From Neptunitalea lumnitzerae (GTDB taxonomy: Bacteria; Bacteroidota; Bacteroidia; Flavobacteriales; Flavobacteriaceae): a DNA stretch of 64,000 nucleotides. The stretch covers positions 248,001 through 312,000 of the forward strand of contig NZ_BRVO01000001.1 in the NCBI RefSeq assembly GCF_027924185.1. Reading direction: 5' to 3'. Below, one piece after another: positions 18,025 to 26,884 of this stretch. The translations under genes and the position numbers were made by a program. Positions within the stretch are counted from its first letter, which is position 1. Each line of letters starts with the position of its first letter. The notes under the pieces are model-generated. The model did not search any database. It was not told the origin of the DNA and saw only the letters and a program-made list of their open reading frames with translations.

Positions 18025-18750
18025 ATGAAAATAGCCTTAGCACAAATTCAACCAATTGCAGGGTCTATAGCCACTAATATGGCTACACACTTACAGTTTA
18101 TAGAACGCGCTGCCAAAGAAAAAGTGAAACTCATTGTTTTCCCCGAACTCTCACTAACCGGTTACGAACCCCGATTAGCAAAAACCCATACCGTATTAAC
18201 TTCAGATGGGTACCTTCAATTTTTTAGAGATGCCTGCGAAAAGCACCATATTACCATAGCTGTTGGAGCACCTGTACAAGCAGATGAAGGCATTGCCATT
18301 GGAATGCTTGTTTTTCAGCGAAAGCCAGGGTTAGAAATTTATGAAAAACAGCTATTGCACCCAGACGAAGAACTATACTTTACTCCAGGTAAAAAGCAAC
18401 TTATTTTTGAAGTTAAAAAAAACAAAATTGCACCTGCCATTTGTTACGAATCCTTACAACCAAAACATGCTGTACAAGCCAAAGCACTAGGAGCCGAGAT
18501 GTATATAGTATCAGCCGCAAAAACAGGAGGTGGTATGATAATGGCGGAAGACCATTATGCAGAAATTGCAAAAACATACCAAATGCCTGTCTTAGTTTGC
18601 AATAGCATTGGGTTTTGCGATGACTTTATGAGTGAAGGATTATCGGCAGTATGGGATAAAAACGGAAAAAAAATTGCACAACTATCAACTGACACGGCTG
18701 GCCTATTGATATATGATTCTGAAACTAACATAGCTACCACTCACTATTAA
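18025..18750 (+). CDS. Carbon-nitrogen hydrolase (nitrilase superfamily)
   Basis: 241 residues, the usual length of a single nitrilase domain. The Glu-Lys-Cys triad is visible: E41 in FPELSLTGYEP, K108 in YEKQLLHP and C140 in PAICYESLQP. Expected to hydrolyse an amide such as an omega-amide or N-carbamoyl compound in the cytoplasm. The TfoX-N gene follows 30 bases after the stop, so the two may be co-transcribed. Confidence 0.9.
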   Translation: MKIALAQIQPIAGSIATNMATHLQFIERAAKEKVKLIVFPELSLTGYEPRLAKTHTVLTSDGYLQFFRDACEKHHITIAVGAPVQADEGIAIGMLVFQRKPGLEIYEKQLLHPDEELYFTPGKKQLIFEVKKNKIAPAICYESLQPKHAVQAKALGAEMYIVSAAKTGGGMIMAEDHYAEIAKTYQMPVLVCNSIGFCDDFMSEGLSAVWDKNGKKIAQLSTDTAGLLIYDSETNIATTHY

Positions 18751-18780
18751 TATGTACCTTTACCCTAGTAATAAATTCAT

Positions 18781-19110
18781 ATGGCATCTGATCAAACCTT
18801 TGTAGATTTTGTTGTAGACCAAATACAAAACGCAGGCGTTATACATGCTCGTAAAATGTTTGGAGAATATGGCATATATTCCGATGGTAAAATATTTGGA
18901 CTTATTTGTGATAACAAACTATTTATAAAACCTACCCAAGCTGGTAGAGAATATATAGGCACGCCTGTTGAAGCCCCGCCATACTCAGGTGCAAAAAATA
19001 GTTTTTTAATAGAAGAACAATTAGAAGATGCTGAGTGGCTAAGTGAATTAGTGCGTGTTTCTGTAAAAGAACTACCAGAACCAAAACCTAAAAAGAAAAA
19101 AAAGAGTTAA
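18781..19110 (+). CDS. TfoX/Sxy N-terminal domain protein
   Basis: 109 residues comprising only the TfoX N-terminal domain (VDQIQNAGVIHARKMFGEYGIYSDGKIFGLICDNKLFIKP). It ends in a Lys/Pro-rich tail. Full-length TfoX regulates competence in gamma-proteobacteria; single-domain versions like this one have no established role in Bacteroidota. It probably forms a unit with the flanking nitrilase and the membrane protein that starts 22 bases downstream. Confidence 0.85.
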   Translation: MASDQTFVDFVVDQIQNAGVIHARKMFGEYGIYSDGKIFGLICDNKLFIKPTQAGREYIGTPVEAPPYSGAKNSFLIEEQLEDAEWLSELVRVSVKELPEPKPKKKKKS

Positions 19111-19131
19111 TACCTTACTTTTAGCACTCGT

Positions 19132-19689
19132 ATGTTAGAAAAACATCAACATTGCAATTACTGTACCCACCAAGAAAAAAACGTGTTTAAAGGTACTTTA
19201 TGTGGGCTTACGCATGAAAAACCTAACTTTAATAAGACTTGCCCAAAAATACAATGGAGTACCTTATTAAGTAAAAAAATTGCAGCAGTACATACCTTAA
19301 ATGCTTCCCTAGAAAAAGACCAGCTATATACCTACGTAAAAACCATATTGCTTATTGTATTAGCCATGTCTATGGGGTTAGCCCTATCTGCATATGTACA
19401 AACAGAAGAATTCATTCGTTTAACATCAGAAGGTTTTGCTGTTAAAAGCTATAAAATTTATGCTATTCCGGTAAGTTTAGTAGCTGCTATGATTATTTTA
19501 GTACTCTATGCAGTTAAATCTTTTGTAAACTACCTCAAAGCAAAAAAAGAAGCTAACCAGAAAAAACAACAATTAGATACTTTACTACAATTATACGGAA
19601 TCAGTTTTAGAAAGGCTGTTGAACTAAGTGAAGAAAAAAACGGGATAGAACAACTAAACTCTCTCACAAAAATTAACGGAATTAGTTAA
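19132..19689 (+). CDS. Membrane protein with a Cys-rich N-terminus
   Basis: 185 residues. The first ~40 residues carry four Cys (HCNYC, TLCGL, KTCPK), which could bind a metal ion. Two membrane segments (about 65-85 and 104-125) follow, then a charged coiled-coil-like region (YLKAKKEANQKKQQLDTLLQLYG). No family recognised. Confidence 0.6.
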   Translation: MLEKHQHCNYCTHQEKNVFKGTLCGLTHEKPNFNKTCPKIQWSTLLSKKIAAVHTLNASLEKDQLYTYVKTILLIVLAMSMGLALSAYVQTEEFIRLTSEGFAVKSYKIYAIPVSLVAAMIILVLYAVKSFVNYLKAKKEANQKKQQLDTLLQLYGISFRKAVELSEEKNGIEQLNSLTKINGIS

Positions 19690-19766
19690 TATTTTGTCTG
19701 TTGTATAGCCAAACCACAACTATTTTCTATTTTAGTCGTTAAATTGCTAAGCACTGATTGCTTTTT

Positions 19767-20375
19767 ATGACCAAAAGAAAAAAGATAAAATTTTACATTT
19801 CTGTATTGCTATTGTTGCTTGTAGGATGCTTTGCTTACACCGCAATAAGCATTCATAATTATGCCAATGAATACTATGAAACTCCATCAGATGTAGCATT
19901 GGTATTAGGGGCAGGTACTAGCAAAGGTAAAATTTCTTATGTTTTTGAACAGCGTATTTTACATGCCGTAGAACTTTATAAAAGCCACAAAGTAACCTAC
20001 ATTATATTTACCGGAGGTTACGGAGAAGGGCAAACTATATCTGACAGTAAAGCAGCTAAAAACTTTGTAGTTTCTAAAGGAGTACCCGAAGATAAAATAT
20101 TAATAGAAGAAGCCTCTACCATTACTTTTTCCAACATTAAAAATGCAAAGAAAGTAATGTACAGCAATCACCTAAACACGGCATTATTGGTTTCTGACCC
20201 ATACCACATGAAACGCGCCATGGCTATGTGCCATCAAATAGGTATTAACGCTTTACCTTCACCTACTCCCACATCTATGTACAGATCTACCAGTAAAAAG
20301 TTTAGTTTTTTAATGAAAGAAACTATTAATTACTGGGCTTATCAAGTAGTGGGAAGATACAGAGCTACCAAATAG
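19767..20375 (+). CDS. DUF218 (YdcF/SanA-like) membrane-anchored protein
   Basis: 202 residues from the ATG at 19767; a TTG three codons earlier lies in frame. One N-terminal membrane helix is followed by the DUF218 core: DVALVLGAGTSKGKISYVFEQRILHAVELY, IIFTGGYGEGQTISDSKAAKNFVV and IEEASTITFSNIKNAK, ending with SDPYHMKRAM. SanA relatives are linked to envelope barrier function; a nucleotide-binding or phosphoesterase-type role is suspected but not settled. Confidence 0.85.
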   Translation: MTKRKKIKFYISVLLLLLVGCFAYTAISIHNYANEYYETPSDVALVLGAGTSKGKISYVFEQRILHAVELYKSHKVTYIIFTGGYGEGQTISDSKAAKNFVVSKGVPEDKILIEEASTITFSNIKNAKKVMYSNHLNTALLVSDPYHMKRAMAMCHQIGINALPSPTPTSMYRSTSKKFSFLMKETINYWAYQVVGRYRATK

Positions 20376-20561
20376 TCTATACCATTCTCATTCTCTACCT
20401 AGCATCTAAAAAAAACTGTAACAAATCTTTTCTTGTTTTTTGTAAATTTACACAAAAAGCGTTAGGATTTATCCTTTGCATGATTAGGCATACACCTACT
20501 CAGTAACACGCAACAACCATTTACTTTTACCAAAAATTAATCAATCTAAAACCTATGTATT

Positions 20562-20939
20562 ATGGCAGTCTACATTGAAAAATCTGGCAAACTTGTAATG
20601 AAAGTAAATAATGATCATAGCGAAGTAATGCTTAAATTAAACACCTATCATGGTACTATTGCTACCGTTTCTTTCTACGATATTCTTAACAACGAAAAAA
20701 TGGTTCATTATGGAGGAAAGATTCAAGTTGGTACAGGAAAACAATTAAAAGGAAAAACAATAGTATTTGTAGGGGCCTCAGGAAACCCGGATGGAGGTCA
20801 GATTAAAATAGAACACCTATTTTTAGAGAATAATATTGCTGAATTGGAGTATACCTTTCCTAACCATTATACAGGCTCACCAGCGGTAGAACCGCAAGAT
20901 GAACAGCCCACCTATATTTTCACTGTTACCTTTATCTAA
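20562..20939 (+). CDS. Hypothetical beta-rich cytoplasmic protein
   Basis: 125 residues, no signal. Regular beta-strand pattern, including GGKIQVGTGKQLKGKTIVFVGASGNPDGGQIKIEHLF. No family recognised. Only 15 bases separate it from the next gene, so both are probably on one transcript. Confidence 0.55.
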   Translation: MAVYIEKSGKLVMKVNNDHSEVMLKLNTYHGTIATVSFYDILNNEKMVHYGGKIQVGTGKQLKGKTIVFVGASGNPDGGQIKIEHLFLENNIAELEYTFPNHYTGSPAVEPQDEQPTYIFTVTFI

Positions 20940-20954
20940 TCTAAACCTACAAAA

Positions 20955-22220
20955 ATGAAACGTTTTCAACCACTATTCATCATCATCTGTCTTTGTTTTG
21001 GAAGTGCTTTATATAGCCAAAGTTTTGAAGACCTGAATGCTCCTTCTTTCCCTGCTGCTACCATTATCAATTCAGATGCTAACGAAATTAGCAGACCAAA
21101 GTCATTAAAAGGTTTTGAAGCTGTATTGTTAAACAATTTTGTAGACTCTACCAATAACATCTTAGTTCCAAATAACTTTGCATTAGAATTTAACCCTTAT
21201 ACCTTAAGCAAAAGAAAAAACTTTAATTACGAGGACTATATAAACAATTATAAGGGGTTAAAAACCTTATCGTTTTCGTTAGCAGCCAATACAACTTATA
21301 AAATCAATGATTCTACTAATATTGAAGCCATTGGTGTGGGTGCCAGAATGTTTATTTTAAACGGATTACCCGCTTCTTTTGATAGTACAAAATATCAACG
21401 GCTAGTAGCTCAATACAAAAAACTAACATCATATAATTCTTCACTCATATTAAGAGCTACAGCATTTATCGCTACAAAACCAGAGGCTACTATAGCTACT
21501 GATGAGTTAAAAAATGCCCTTAAAAAAGAAGGTGATCAAGAAGAACTTTTAAACTTAATTGACCTAATTTTTGAAGATATAGACGCAACAATAAATAAAA
21601 ATGAAATTGTAGAGGTACTTGACACTAGTATTAAAACAAAGTCTAGAAATAAAACTTTAGAAGCGTTTAAAACCTACCTAGACAAAGTTAAAAATGAAAG
21701 ATACGGCCTTATTTGGGAAATTAATGGAGCCGTAGGAATTGCCAATGCAGCTACTATAACCTCACCACAACAGGGAATATGGTCTACTTTTACCTACCGA
21801 CCTATTAAGAAAGATGAAAATGGAGATAATGTACCGTCTCCTTTTGAGTTTACCAACCTCATTAGGTATACCAACATTAATAATGATTTTATAAAAGGCA
21901 TTGACCCCTATGCAAATGCTATTAATCTGGAACAAAATTTTGATATAGGACTACAAACTGCTTTAGACTTAGATCAGTTCTCGTTAGAATTAGAATACAT
22001 CTATAGAATTAATAGCGAAAAGAACACTGATAAACTATTACTAAATGTTGGGTATAACATTACAAATGATATACTGGTATCATTTAACTTTGGTAAAGAT
22101 TACCATGAACTTTACGATACCTCTAAAGAAAATCTTATTGCAGGCTTATCGGTTGATTTTGGCTTTGGCACTATTTCTAAAAAGAGTATTACTGACTTAT
22201 TCAACAACGACTTAAATTAG
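20955..22220 (+). CDS. Secreted/outer-membrane protein of unknown function
   Basis: 421 residues with a signal peptide (to about residue 22, LYSQ). The N-terminal part opens SFEDLNAPSFPAATIINSDANEISRPKSLKGFEAVLLNNF. Later segments alternate like barrel strands (FSLELEYIYRINSE, KLLLNVGYNITNDILVSFNFG, IAGLSVDFGFG). It is likely an outer-membrane barrel that acts with the small protein upstream. A terminator follows. Confidence 0.6.
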   Translation: MKRFQPLFIIICLCFGSALYSQSFEDLNAPSFPAATIINSDANEISRPKSLKGFEAVLLNNFVDSTNNILVPNNFALEFNPYTLSKRKNFNYEDYINNYKGLKTLSFSLAANTTYKINDSTNIEAIGVGARMFILNGLPASFDSTKYQRLVAQYKKLTSYNSSLILRATAFIATKPEATIATDELKNALKKEGDQEELLNLIDLIFEDIDATINKNEIVEVLDTSIKTKSRNKTLEAFKTYLDKVKNERYGLIWEINGAVGIANAATITSPQQGIWSTFTYRPIKKDENGDNVPSPFEFTNLIRYTNINNDFIKGIDPYANAINLEQNFDIGLQTALDLDQFSLELEYIYRINSEKNTDKLLLNVGYNITNDILVSFNFGKDYHELYDTSKENLIAGLSVDFGFGTISKKSITDLFNNDLN

Positions 22221-22244
22221 CAACTAACATTCAACTATATATAT

Positions 22245-22281
22245 AAGCACCTTACTAAAACAGTAAGGTGCTTTTATTTTT
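22245..22281 (+). terminator. Rho-independent terminator
   Basis: AAGCACCTTACT pairs with AGTAAGGTGCTT around a 5-base loop, followed by a T-rich run. Confidence 0.85.
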
Positions 22282-22307
22282 TAAATAAAGTAACCCAATC
22301 AAACATC

Positions 22308-22339
22308 TTTGGGTAAAAAATGCAGATGGCATATATTTG
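22308..22339 (+). promoter_or_regulatory. Bacteroidota-type promoter (TTTG-N20-TATATTTG)
   Basis: A TTTG -33 box (22308-22311), a 20-base spacer and TATATTTG -7 box (22332-22339), 25 bases before the start at 22364. It matches the primary sigma-factor consensus of this phylum. Confidence 0.65.
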
Positions 22340-22363
22340 TTATTCAAAACCAACCTCTAAAAC

Positions 22364-23032
22364 ATGATAAAAAAAATAGTTTTTACCGCCTTACTTGTGT
22401 GTACACTAACCAGCCTACAAGCACAAAACATTATTTGGCATACCTACAAATTTGATAACAACTTTGGAGTTGAGATGCCAGGTACGGTTAAAAAAACAGA
22501 AAGCACTAATGCGTATGCAAACATTACCAATCATATTGTACATACAAATGAAAGCTTTTGCGAAGTTATAAAAGGTAAGGTTAAAAAAACTACCGATGGG
22601 CAATCGTACCTTTTAGATTTACCATACAATAAAGAAGGTTTAAAAACATTCTACGAAGAAGTTATTGAATACTTAGAAGATACATACGAAATCTCTAATG
22701 CAACGGTTGAGTACATTGAAAGTCAAAGTTTATCGGGGGCACAAGTAGTTGCCCAATCAAATGGAGATTTACAATATTACGAAGCAAAAATATTTTTAAT
22801 AGGTGATACGTTTTATGCGCTTAGCTACGGAAGTAAAGGTGAAGCAAACCAACAAATGAAAGATCGCTTTTTTGATACTGTTTCCTTTATTGACCCAAAA
22901 AACATGAACCAAACTATTGGTGTTGAAAATGCAAACTCATTACCTATTGCATTTTACATTCTTATAGCAGCCACTATTGCTATGGGTATGTACGTTCTGG
23001 TAAAAATCAAACAAAAAAGAAGACAACGCTAA
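22364..23032 (+). CDS. Hypothetical secreted protein with a C-terminal membrane anchor
   Basis: 222 residues: signal peptide (to about residue 20, LQAQ), a ~165-residue soluble domain with a PsbP/DUF-like strand pattern, and one C-terminal membrane helix (LPIAFYILIAATIAMGMYVLV) followed by a basic tail KIKQKRRQR. It should sit in the periplasm anchored to the inner membrane. Function unknown. Confidence 0.6.
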   Translation: MIKKIVFTALLVCTLTSLQAQNIIWHTYKFDNNFGVEMPGTVKKTESTNAYANITNHIVHTNESFCEVIKGKVKKTTDGQSYLLDLPYNKEGLKTFYEEVIEYLEDTYEISNATVEYIESQSLSGAQVVAQSNGDLQYYEAKIFLIGDTFYALSYGSKGEANQQMKDRFFDTVSFIDPKNMNQTIGVENANSLPIAFYILIAATIAMGMYVLVKIKQKRRQR

Positions 23033-23100
23033 GATTGTGTTAATAGCAAGGCATTGCTAAGAGACCTTTGTATATTAGGTGAATCACATAAATACTTACC

Positions 23101-23778
23101 ATGAAACTAAAACATATTATTTTTGATTTTGACGGCACACTGGCAGATTCTGAAGCACTGCATTTTAAAGGTTGGAATGAAACATTAAAACCTTACAATG
23201 TGCAACTTGATGATTTTGAGCATTACCTTAAAACGTATGCAGGTATACCTACCCCAGCAAACGCAAAGTCATTTATTGATATGTTTAACCTACCTATGAC
23301 GGTAGAAGAATTTTCAGAAAAGCGAGAGCACACCTTTCATACGCTATTAAAAGCGCACGAACCGGAGTTTATGCCATACGCTATAGAAACGCTCAACTTT
23401 TTTAAAGACAGAGGCTACCCTCTTTATTTAGTTACTGGTAGTCCACGGTTGACCATTGATATTATTTTTGAGAAAACAGGTCTAAACAAGTACTTTGAAT
23501 TTGAAGTGACCCGATCTGATGTAACCCACAGCAAGCCACATCCTGAAAGTTATATAACAGCTATTGAAAAAATTGGTGACACCCCTGAAAGCATGATTGT
23601 TTTTGAAGACACCAACAGTGGCGTAACTGCCGCTAAAGCTGCTAATTTGCGTTGTTTTGCCGTACAACATGATGTAGAAGCTCATGCTAATTTAAACGCT
23701 GCCGATAAAATATTCACCAACTTAAAAGACGCTACAGATTTTTTAGAAACCACAGATTTACTCAATAACAAAGATTAA
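23101..23778 (+). CDS. HAD-superfamily phosphatase/phosphomutase
   Basis: 225 residues. Motif I FDFDGTLADSE carries the nucleophilic Asp pair, motif II is LVTGSP, and motifs III/IV are HSKPHPESY and IVFEDTNSGVTAAKAA. The alpha-helical cap after motif I places it with the beta-phosphoglucomutase/phosphoglycolate phosphatase group. Substrate unknown. It converges with the AlkD-like gene 15 bases downstream. Confidence 0.9.
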   Translation: MKLKHIIFDFDGTLADSEALHFKGWNETLKPYNVQLDDFEHYLKTYAGIPTPANAKSFIDMFNLPMTVEEFSEKREHTFHTLLKAHEPEFMPYAIETLNFFKDRGYPLYLVTGSPRLTIDIIFEKTGLNKYFEFEVTRSDVTHSKPHPESYITAIEKIGDTPESMIVFEDTNSGVTAAKAANLRCFAVQHDVEAHANLNAADKIFTNLKDATDFLETTDLLNNKD

Positions 23779-23793
23779 GTAGGTTGAGGTTCT

Positions 23794-24501
23794 TTAAACA
23801 GAAGGTCGGTAAATGCTTCTTGGATAATCAGACATACGCACCTCTTTTTTGGTTAGCTCTTGCAAGGCATTACTCCCTACCCAGTAAGCCGTTTTATTTT
23901 TAGTTTGTACCAACCTGTTGGCGCAAGCAATTGCTTCTTTTTGTAAATCTCGATTACGTTTACCAATACTTCGCAACGCCCAATTAACAGCTTTCTTAAC
24001 GTATAAACGCTCATCGGTTGCATGCTGTTCTACAATTTCTAAAAGTTGCTCGTAAATATCGTTCGTAGCTTTTTTGTCGGCCATACAATAAGAAGCCATC
24101 GTTGCTAAACCAGCTCTCTTCTCATATTCAGGTGTACGTTGGGTAAATTCTAAAATACAATGCAAAGCCAAGTTACTTTTACCAAAAACAGCCAAGCAAA
24201 AAGAATCACAGTCTTCCCAATTCGTGAAGCTCTTTACCCATTTTTCAGCAATTTCTTCTGTCAGATGGGCAGGCTTAAACAATTTAGCACATAGTAACCT
24301 TGCCTCGTAAACACCCGTATCAAAAAGTTCCATAGCCAACTTAGTATCTTTAGGTAATTGTTTTGCTAAAGCATTCAAATCTTTCTGGTAAATCCCTAAC
24401 GCATTATCAGCAACAATACCAAAACGCTTTTGCTTATTTTCAATTACCGAAGCATCTGCTAGGCTATGTAATTCTCTTAGTATTTCTGCACAGCTTTCCA
24501 T
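23794..24501 (-). CDS. DNA alkylation repair protein (AlkD-like HEAT repeat)
   Basis: 235 residues of helical HEAT-like repeats. Typical AlkD-type segments are seen: LYDTG-like MELFDTGVYEARLLCAKLF, WVKSFTNWEDCDSFC (the Trp-Asp region used in base recognition) and ERLYVKKAVNWALRSIGKRN. Expected to excise or handle alkylated purines in DNA. Three bases separate it from the upstream lipoprotein-like gene on the same strand, so they are co-transcribed. Confidence 0.85.
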   Translation of the reverse strand: MESCAEILRELHSLADASVIENKQKRFGIVADNALGIYQKDLNALAKQLPKDTKLAMELFDTGVYEARLLCAKLFKPAHLTEEIAEKWVKSFTNWEDCDSFCLAVFGKSNLALHCILEFTQRTPEYEKRAGLATMASYCMADKKATNDIYEQLLEIVEQHATDERLYVKKAVNWALRSIGKRNRDLQKEAIACANRLVQTKNKTAYWVGSNALQELTKKEVRMSDYPRSIYRPSV

Positions 24502-24504
24502 TAT

Positions 24505-24969
24505 CTAAAAAGTAAAACTCTCATAGAAACGTTGAAAACGAAAGTCTTTCACTCCTGCATTTTCAAACTTATACCATTTTTCAGGTGTTTTAAGAATTAC
24601 TATTTCGCTATATAAATCGGGGTTACTAGACTTGGTAGCAATAATACGCTCTGCCTCTTTTCCATTAATAGTAATAGTTTCACGTTGTACATCGTATCCT
24701 TGATAAAAGTCTGCATCGTTAAAGATAAAGTCAATACGATCTTGGTCAGTTACGTCACTCCACATAATCATAAATTCAGCATTACCAAAGCCCGACTCTT
24801 TCCCACAATAGAACCCGTTTTCACCACCCTTAGCTTTCCACTCTTTAGGATACATAACTGAATACCCTAATTTCTTATTTTTATACGTTTTCCACTCTTC
24901 CTTTTGCGCCATTCCTGCGGTACAAACAAAACAAAAAAGCAATGCCATTAGGGTGTGATGTAATTTCAT
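24505..24969 (-). CDS. Small secreted PsbP-like protein
   Basis: 154 residues with a signal peptide (to about residue 21, GMAQ). The mature part WKTYKNKKLGYSVMYPKEWKA is the characteristic opening of PsbP/DUF1795-type periplasmic domains, here one short domain. First gene of a two-gene unit with the AlkD-like gene. Function unknown. Confidence 0.65.
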   Translation of the reverse strand: MKLHHTLMALLFCFVCTAGMAQKEEWKTYKNKKLGYSVMYPKEWKAKGGENGFYCGKESGFGNAEFMIMWSDVTDQDRIDFIFNDADFYQGYDVQRETITINGKEAERIIATKSSNPDLYSEIVILKTPEKWYKFENAGVKDFRFQRFYESFTF

Positions 24970-25047
24970 ATCTAAAAAAAATTTAACTTATTGTAGATAC
25001 GAATATACTAACTTCCTGATATTAGAAAATAGTTTCATGGTATTTAA

Positions 25048-25090
25048 CAAAAAAAGGGCACCTAACTATGTATAACAGCAGATGCCCCCG
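25048..25090 (-). terminator. Terminator for the CxxCH lipoprotein gene (minus strand)
   Basis: On the minus strand, a GGGCA-CT arm pairs with AG-TGCCC around a long loop and is followed by seven T. It lies 27 bases after the stop. Confidence 0.65.
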
Positions 25091-25116
25091 ACCAATCAAT
25101 AAATAAACTACTTCAC

Positions 25117-26625
25117 TTATTGTTTCATTTGTTTCATATAATTTGCTAATCCAGTGGTATCTATATTACCTTGTACAGACCACGCAAAATCAATTTTTAA
25201 CTGGTGTTTAAACGCGCTATCATTCAAACCTATATAGGCATTACCTACATAAGGTGTAACCGAAAAAATACTGCTATCCATCATACTAAATTCAGCTGGA
25301 TTTACGGTTGCCATGGCGTGGCAACTCATACAATTGGTACGCACACCCACATAGGTAGGAGTAGCTTCACCAGGCGTTTCTACATAACTTAAATCATCAT
25401 CAAACACCGAGTATCCAAATCCTGCTTCCAAATATGGGTTAAATGCATAATTAGTGCGTTGTTCCTTTGGTGCCGTATACTTATTTTCTGTAGGGTTTAC
25501 CATATAATACGCAACTGACATTGCATAATGACTTGCCGCACCTTCTAAAGCATCCGGACGATAAGAGGCTATTTCACTACTACTAGGTAACGGAGGATTA
25601 TCAGCATCTGGTGCCCACCAAAACGTTTGCCATGTCCAGCGTTCAATTTCTCTGGTAGTAACGTGCATTGCCACCAAAATAACTGTATCACCTGGTACTG
25701 CTTTCACCTCATCTTTATCAATATCTTTATTGTAAGCTTCGGCATCTTCCTCATTTAACACATAGTAAATAAAATCATTTAACTTATAGGTTGCCTTATC
25801 AATCTGTTCAGGTGTTGGGTTGTCACCCACCATTAACTGGCTACCATTGCCCATACCCTCATTGGCTGTATTTACATACACATAACTCTTCCAGTCTTTT
25901 TCAGGAAATTCAGTAAAATCATCGGTTGTTCCGTGCCAAGAAGCAATAGGAAAAACTTCTAAACCAGATGTACTAGTTTTAAGTAATTTATACACCGGTT
26001 TAATGGTGATACCCGTACTAGGAAAAGGTGGTATGTTTTTTATTAAAGAATCTGATTGCTTATAAATATCAAGTAAAGAGGTGGCCATAAACAGCTTATT
26101 TTTTATAGCGTGCTCTGCCGCAGTTGGGTCATAGGCTACCGACTCTTTTATGGCGTTGTTTACTACTACAGTATCTTGAAACTTAATAGCTTTAAATGCA
26201 GGTGCTTGTCCGAAATGAGTTAACTGATGTGGTTTTTTTAGGTTAGAACGGTTACTACGTAAAAAGGAATCTGTTTTAATGACGCTAATCATTTCAGGCG
26301 GAGTTAACCAAGTTTCGTATACGTGCATGGCATCTTCCTCTACTACCTGCCCCGTAAGTTTTGTTAACCCAGCCCAAATACCCCATCCGTGTATGTAAAT
26401 GGAGTCATTTTGCTCTTTCTCTACCCAATCTATAAGTTTGTTAGGGTCTTCAGGAAAAGAAAATCCTGCAATATCTAGTACCGGAAAAGGTACTGGTGTT
26501 ACTTTAGTATATTCATACGTTGGTTCATCATCAGGAGCGTCCTGAGCCCCTGGTTTTGTATTCTTGTCACAAGAACATAGGCACAATGTTAGCAAACATG
26601 CCCATACATAGTTAATTTTTTTCAT
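25117..26625 (-). CDS. Lipoprotein with a single c-type haem motif
   Basis: 502 residues. A signal peptide ends in an LCSC lipobox (Cys about residue 19). The long body is rich in Pro, Asp and Trp and has no family I can name. Near the C-terminus is one CxxCH haem c motif, CMSCH at residues 432-436. It therefore resembles oversized cytochrome c-like lipoproteins of unknown partner found in Bacteroidota. Likely exposed in the periplasm or on the surface and involved in electron transfer or an oxidase-type reaction. It is a monocistronic gene. Confidence 0.7.
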   Translation of the reverse strand: MKKINYVWACLLTLCLCSCDKNTKPGAQDAPDDEPTYEYTKVTPVPFPVLDIAGFSFPEDPNKLIDWVEKEQNDSIYIHGWGIWAGLTKLTGQVVEEDAMHVYETWLTPPEMISVIKTDSFLRSNRSNLKKPHQLTHFGQAPAFKAIKFQDTVVVNNAIKESVAYDPTAAEHAIKNKLFMATSLLDIYKQSDSLIKNIPPFPSTGITIKPVYKLLKTSTSGLEVFPIASWHGTTDDFTEFPEKDWKSYVYVNTANEGMGNGSQLMVGDNPTPEQIDKATYKLNDFIYYVLNEEDAEAYNKDIDKDEVKAVPGDTVILVAMHVTTREIERWTWQTFWWAPDADNPPLPSSSEIASYRPDALEGAASHYAMSVAYYMVNPTENKYTAPKEQRTNYAFNPYLEAGFGYSVFDDDLSYVETPGEATPTYVGVRTNCMSCHAMATVNPAEFSMMDSSIFSVTPYVGNAYIGLNDSAFKHQLKIDFAWSVQGNIDTTGLANYMKQMKQ

Positions 26626-26751
26626 AACATATCAATCTAAATTAGCTTAAAAAGTAGGTGCTTCAACATCTCTGTTGATAGGTGATCGTGACCAAGACAA
26701 GGGGATTTTGAATATGGTTTTTGTTATAAAGCAATATTATAGCTTTTTTAA

Positions 26752-26824
26752 TTGTTAGAAATACCTACTTCTTGGTATTTTTGTAACACAGAAACATTTT
26801 AAAAATACCCACAGACAGGTATTG
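26752..26824 (+). promoter_or_regulatory. Promoter of the patatin gene with two inverted repeats
   Basis: A TTG -33 box (26752-26754), 21-base spacer and TATTTTTG -7 box (26776-26783) form a good promoter. AAATACC-N8-GGTATTT (26759-26780) covers the spacer and part of the -7 box. A second copy, AAATACC-N8-GGTATTG (26803-26824), lies 44 bases downstream, about four helical turns. Confidence 0.6.
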
Positions 26825-26884
26825 TATTGATTCATACTATTTTATAAACTACACACGCCAAATCTCATCTTAAAAACCTGTAGC

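Noticed and set aside
18781-19110. Competence regulator TfoX
   Set aside because: Only the N-terminal domain is present and no competence genes are nearby, so a competence role is not supported.
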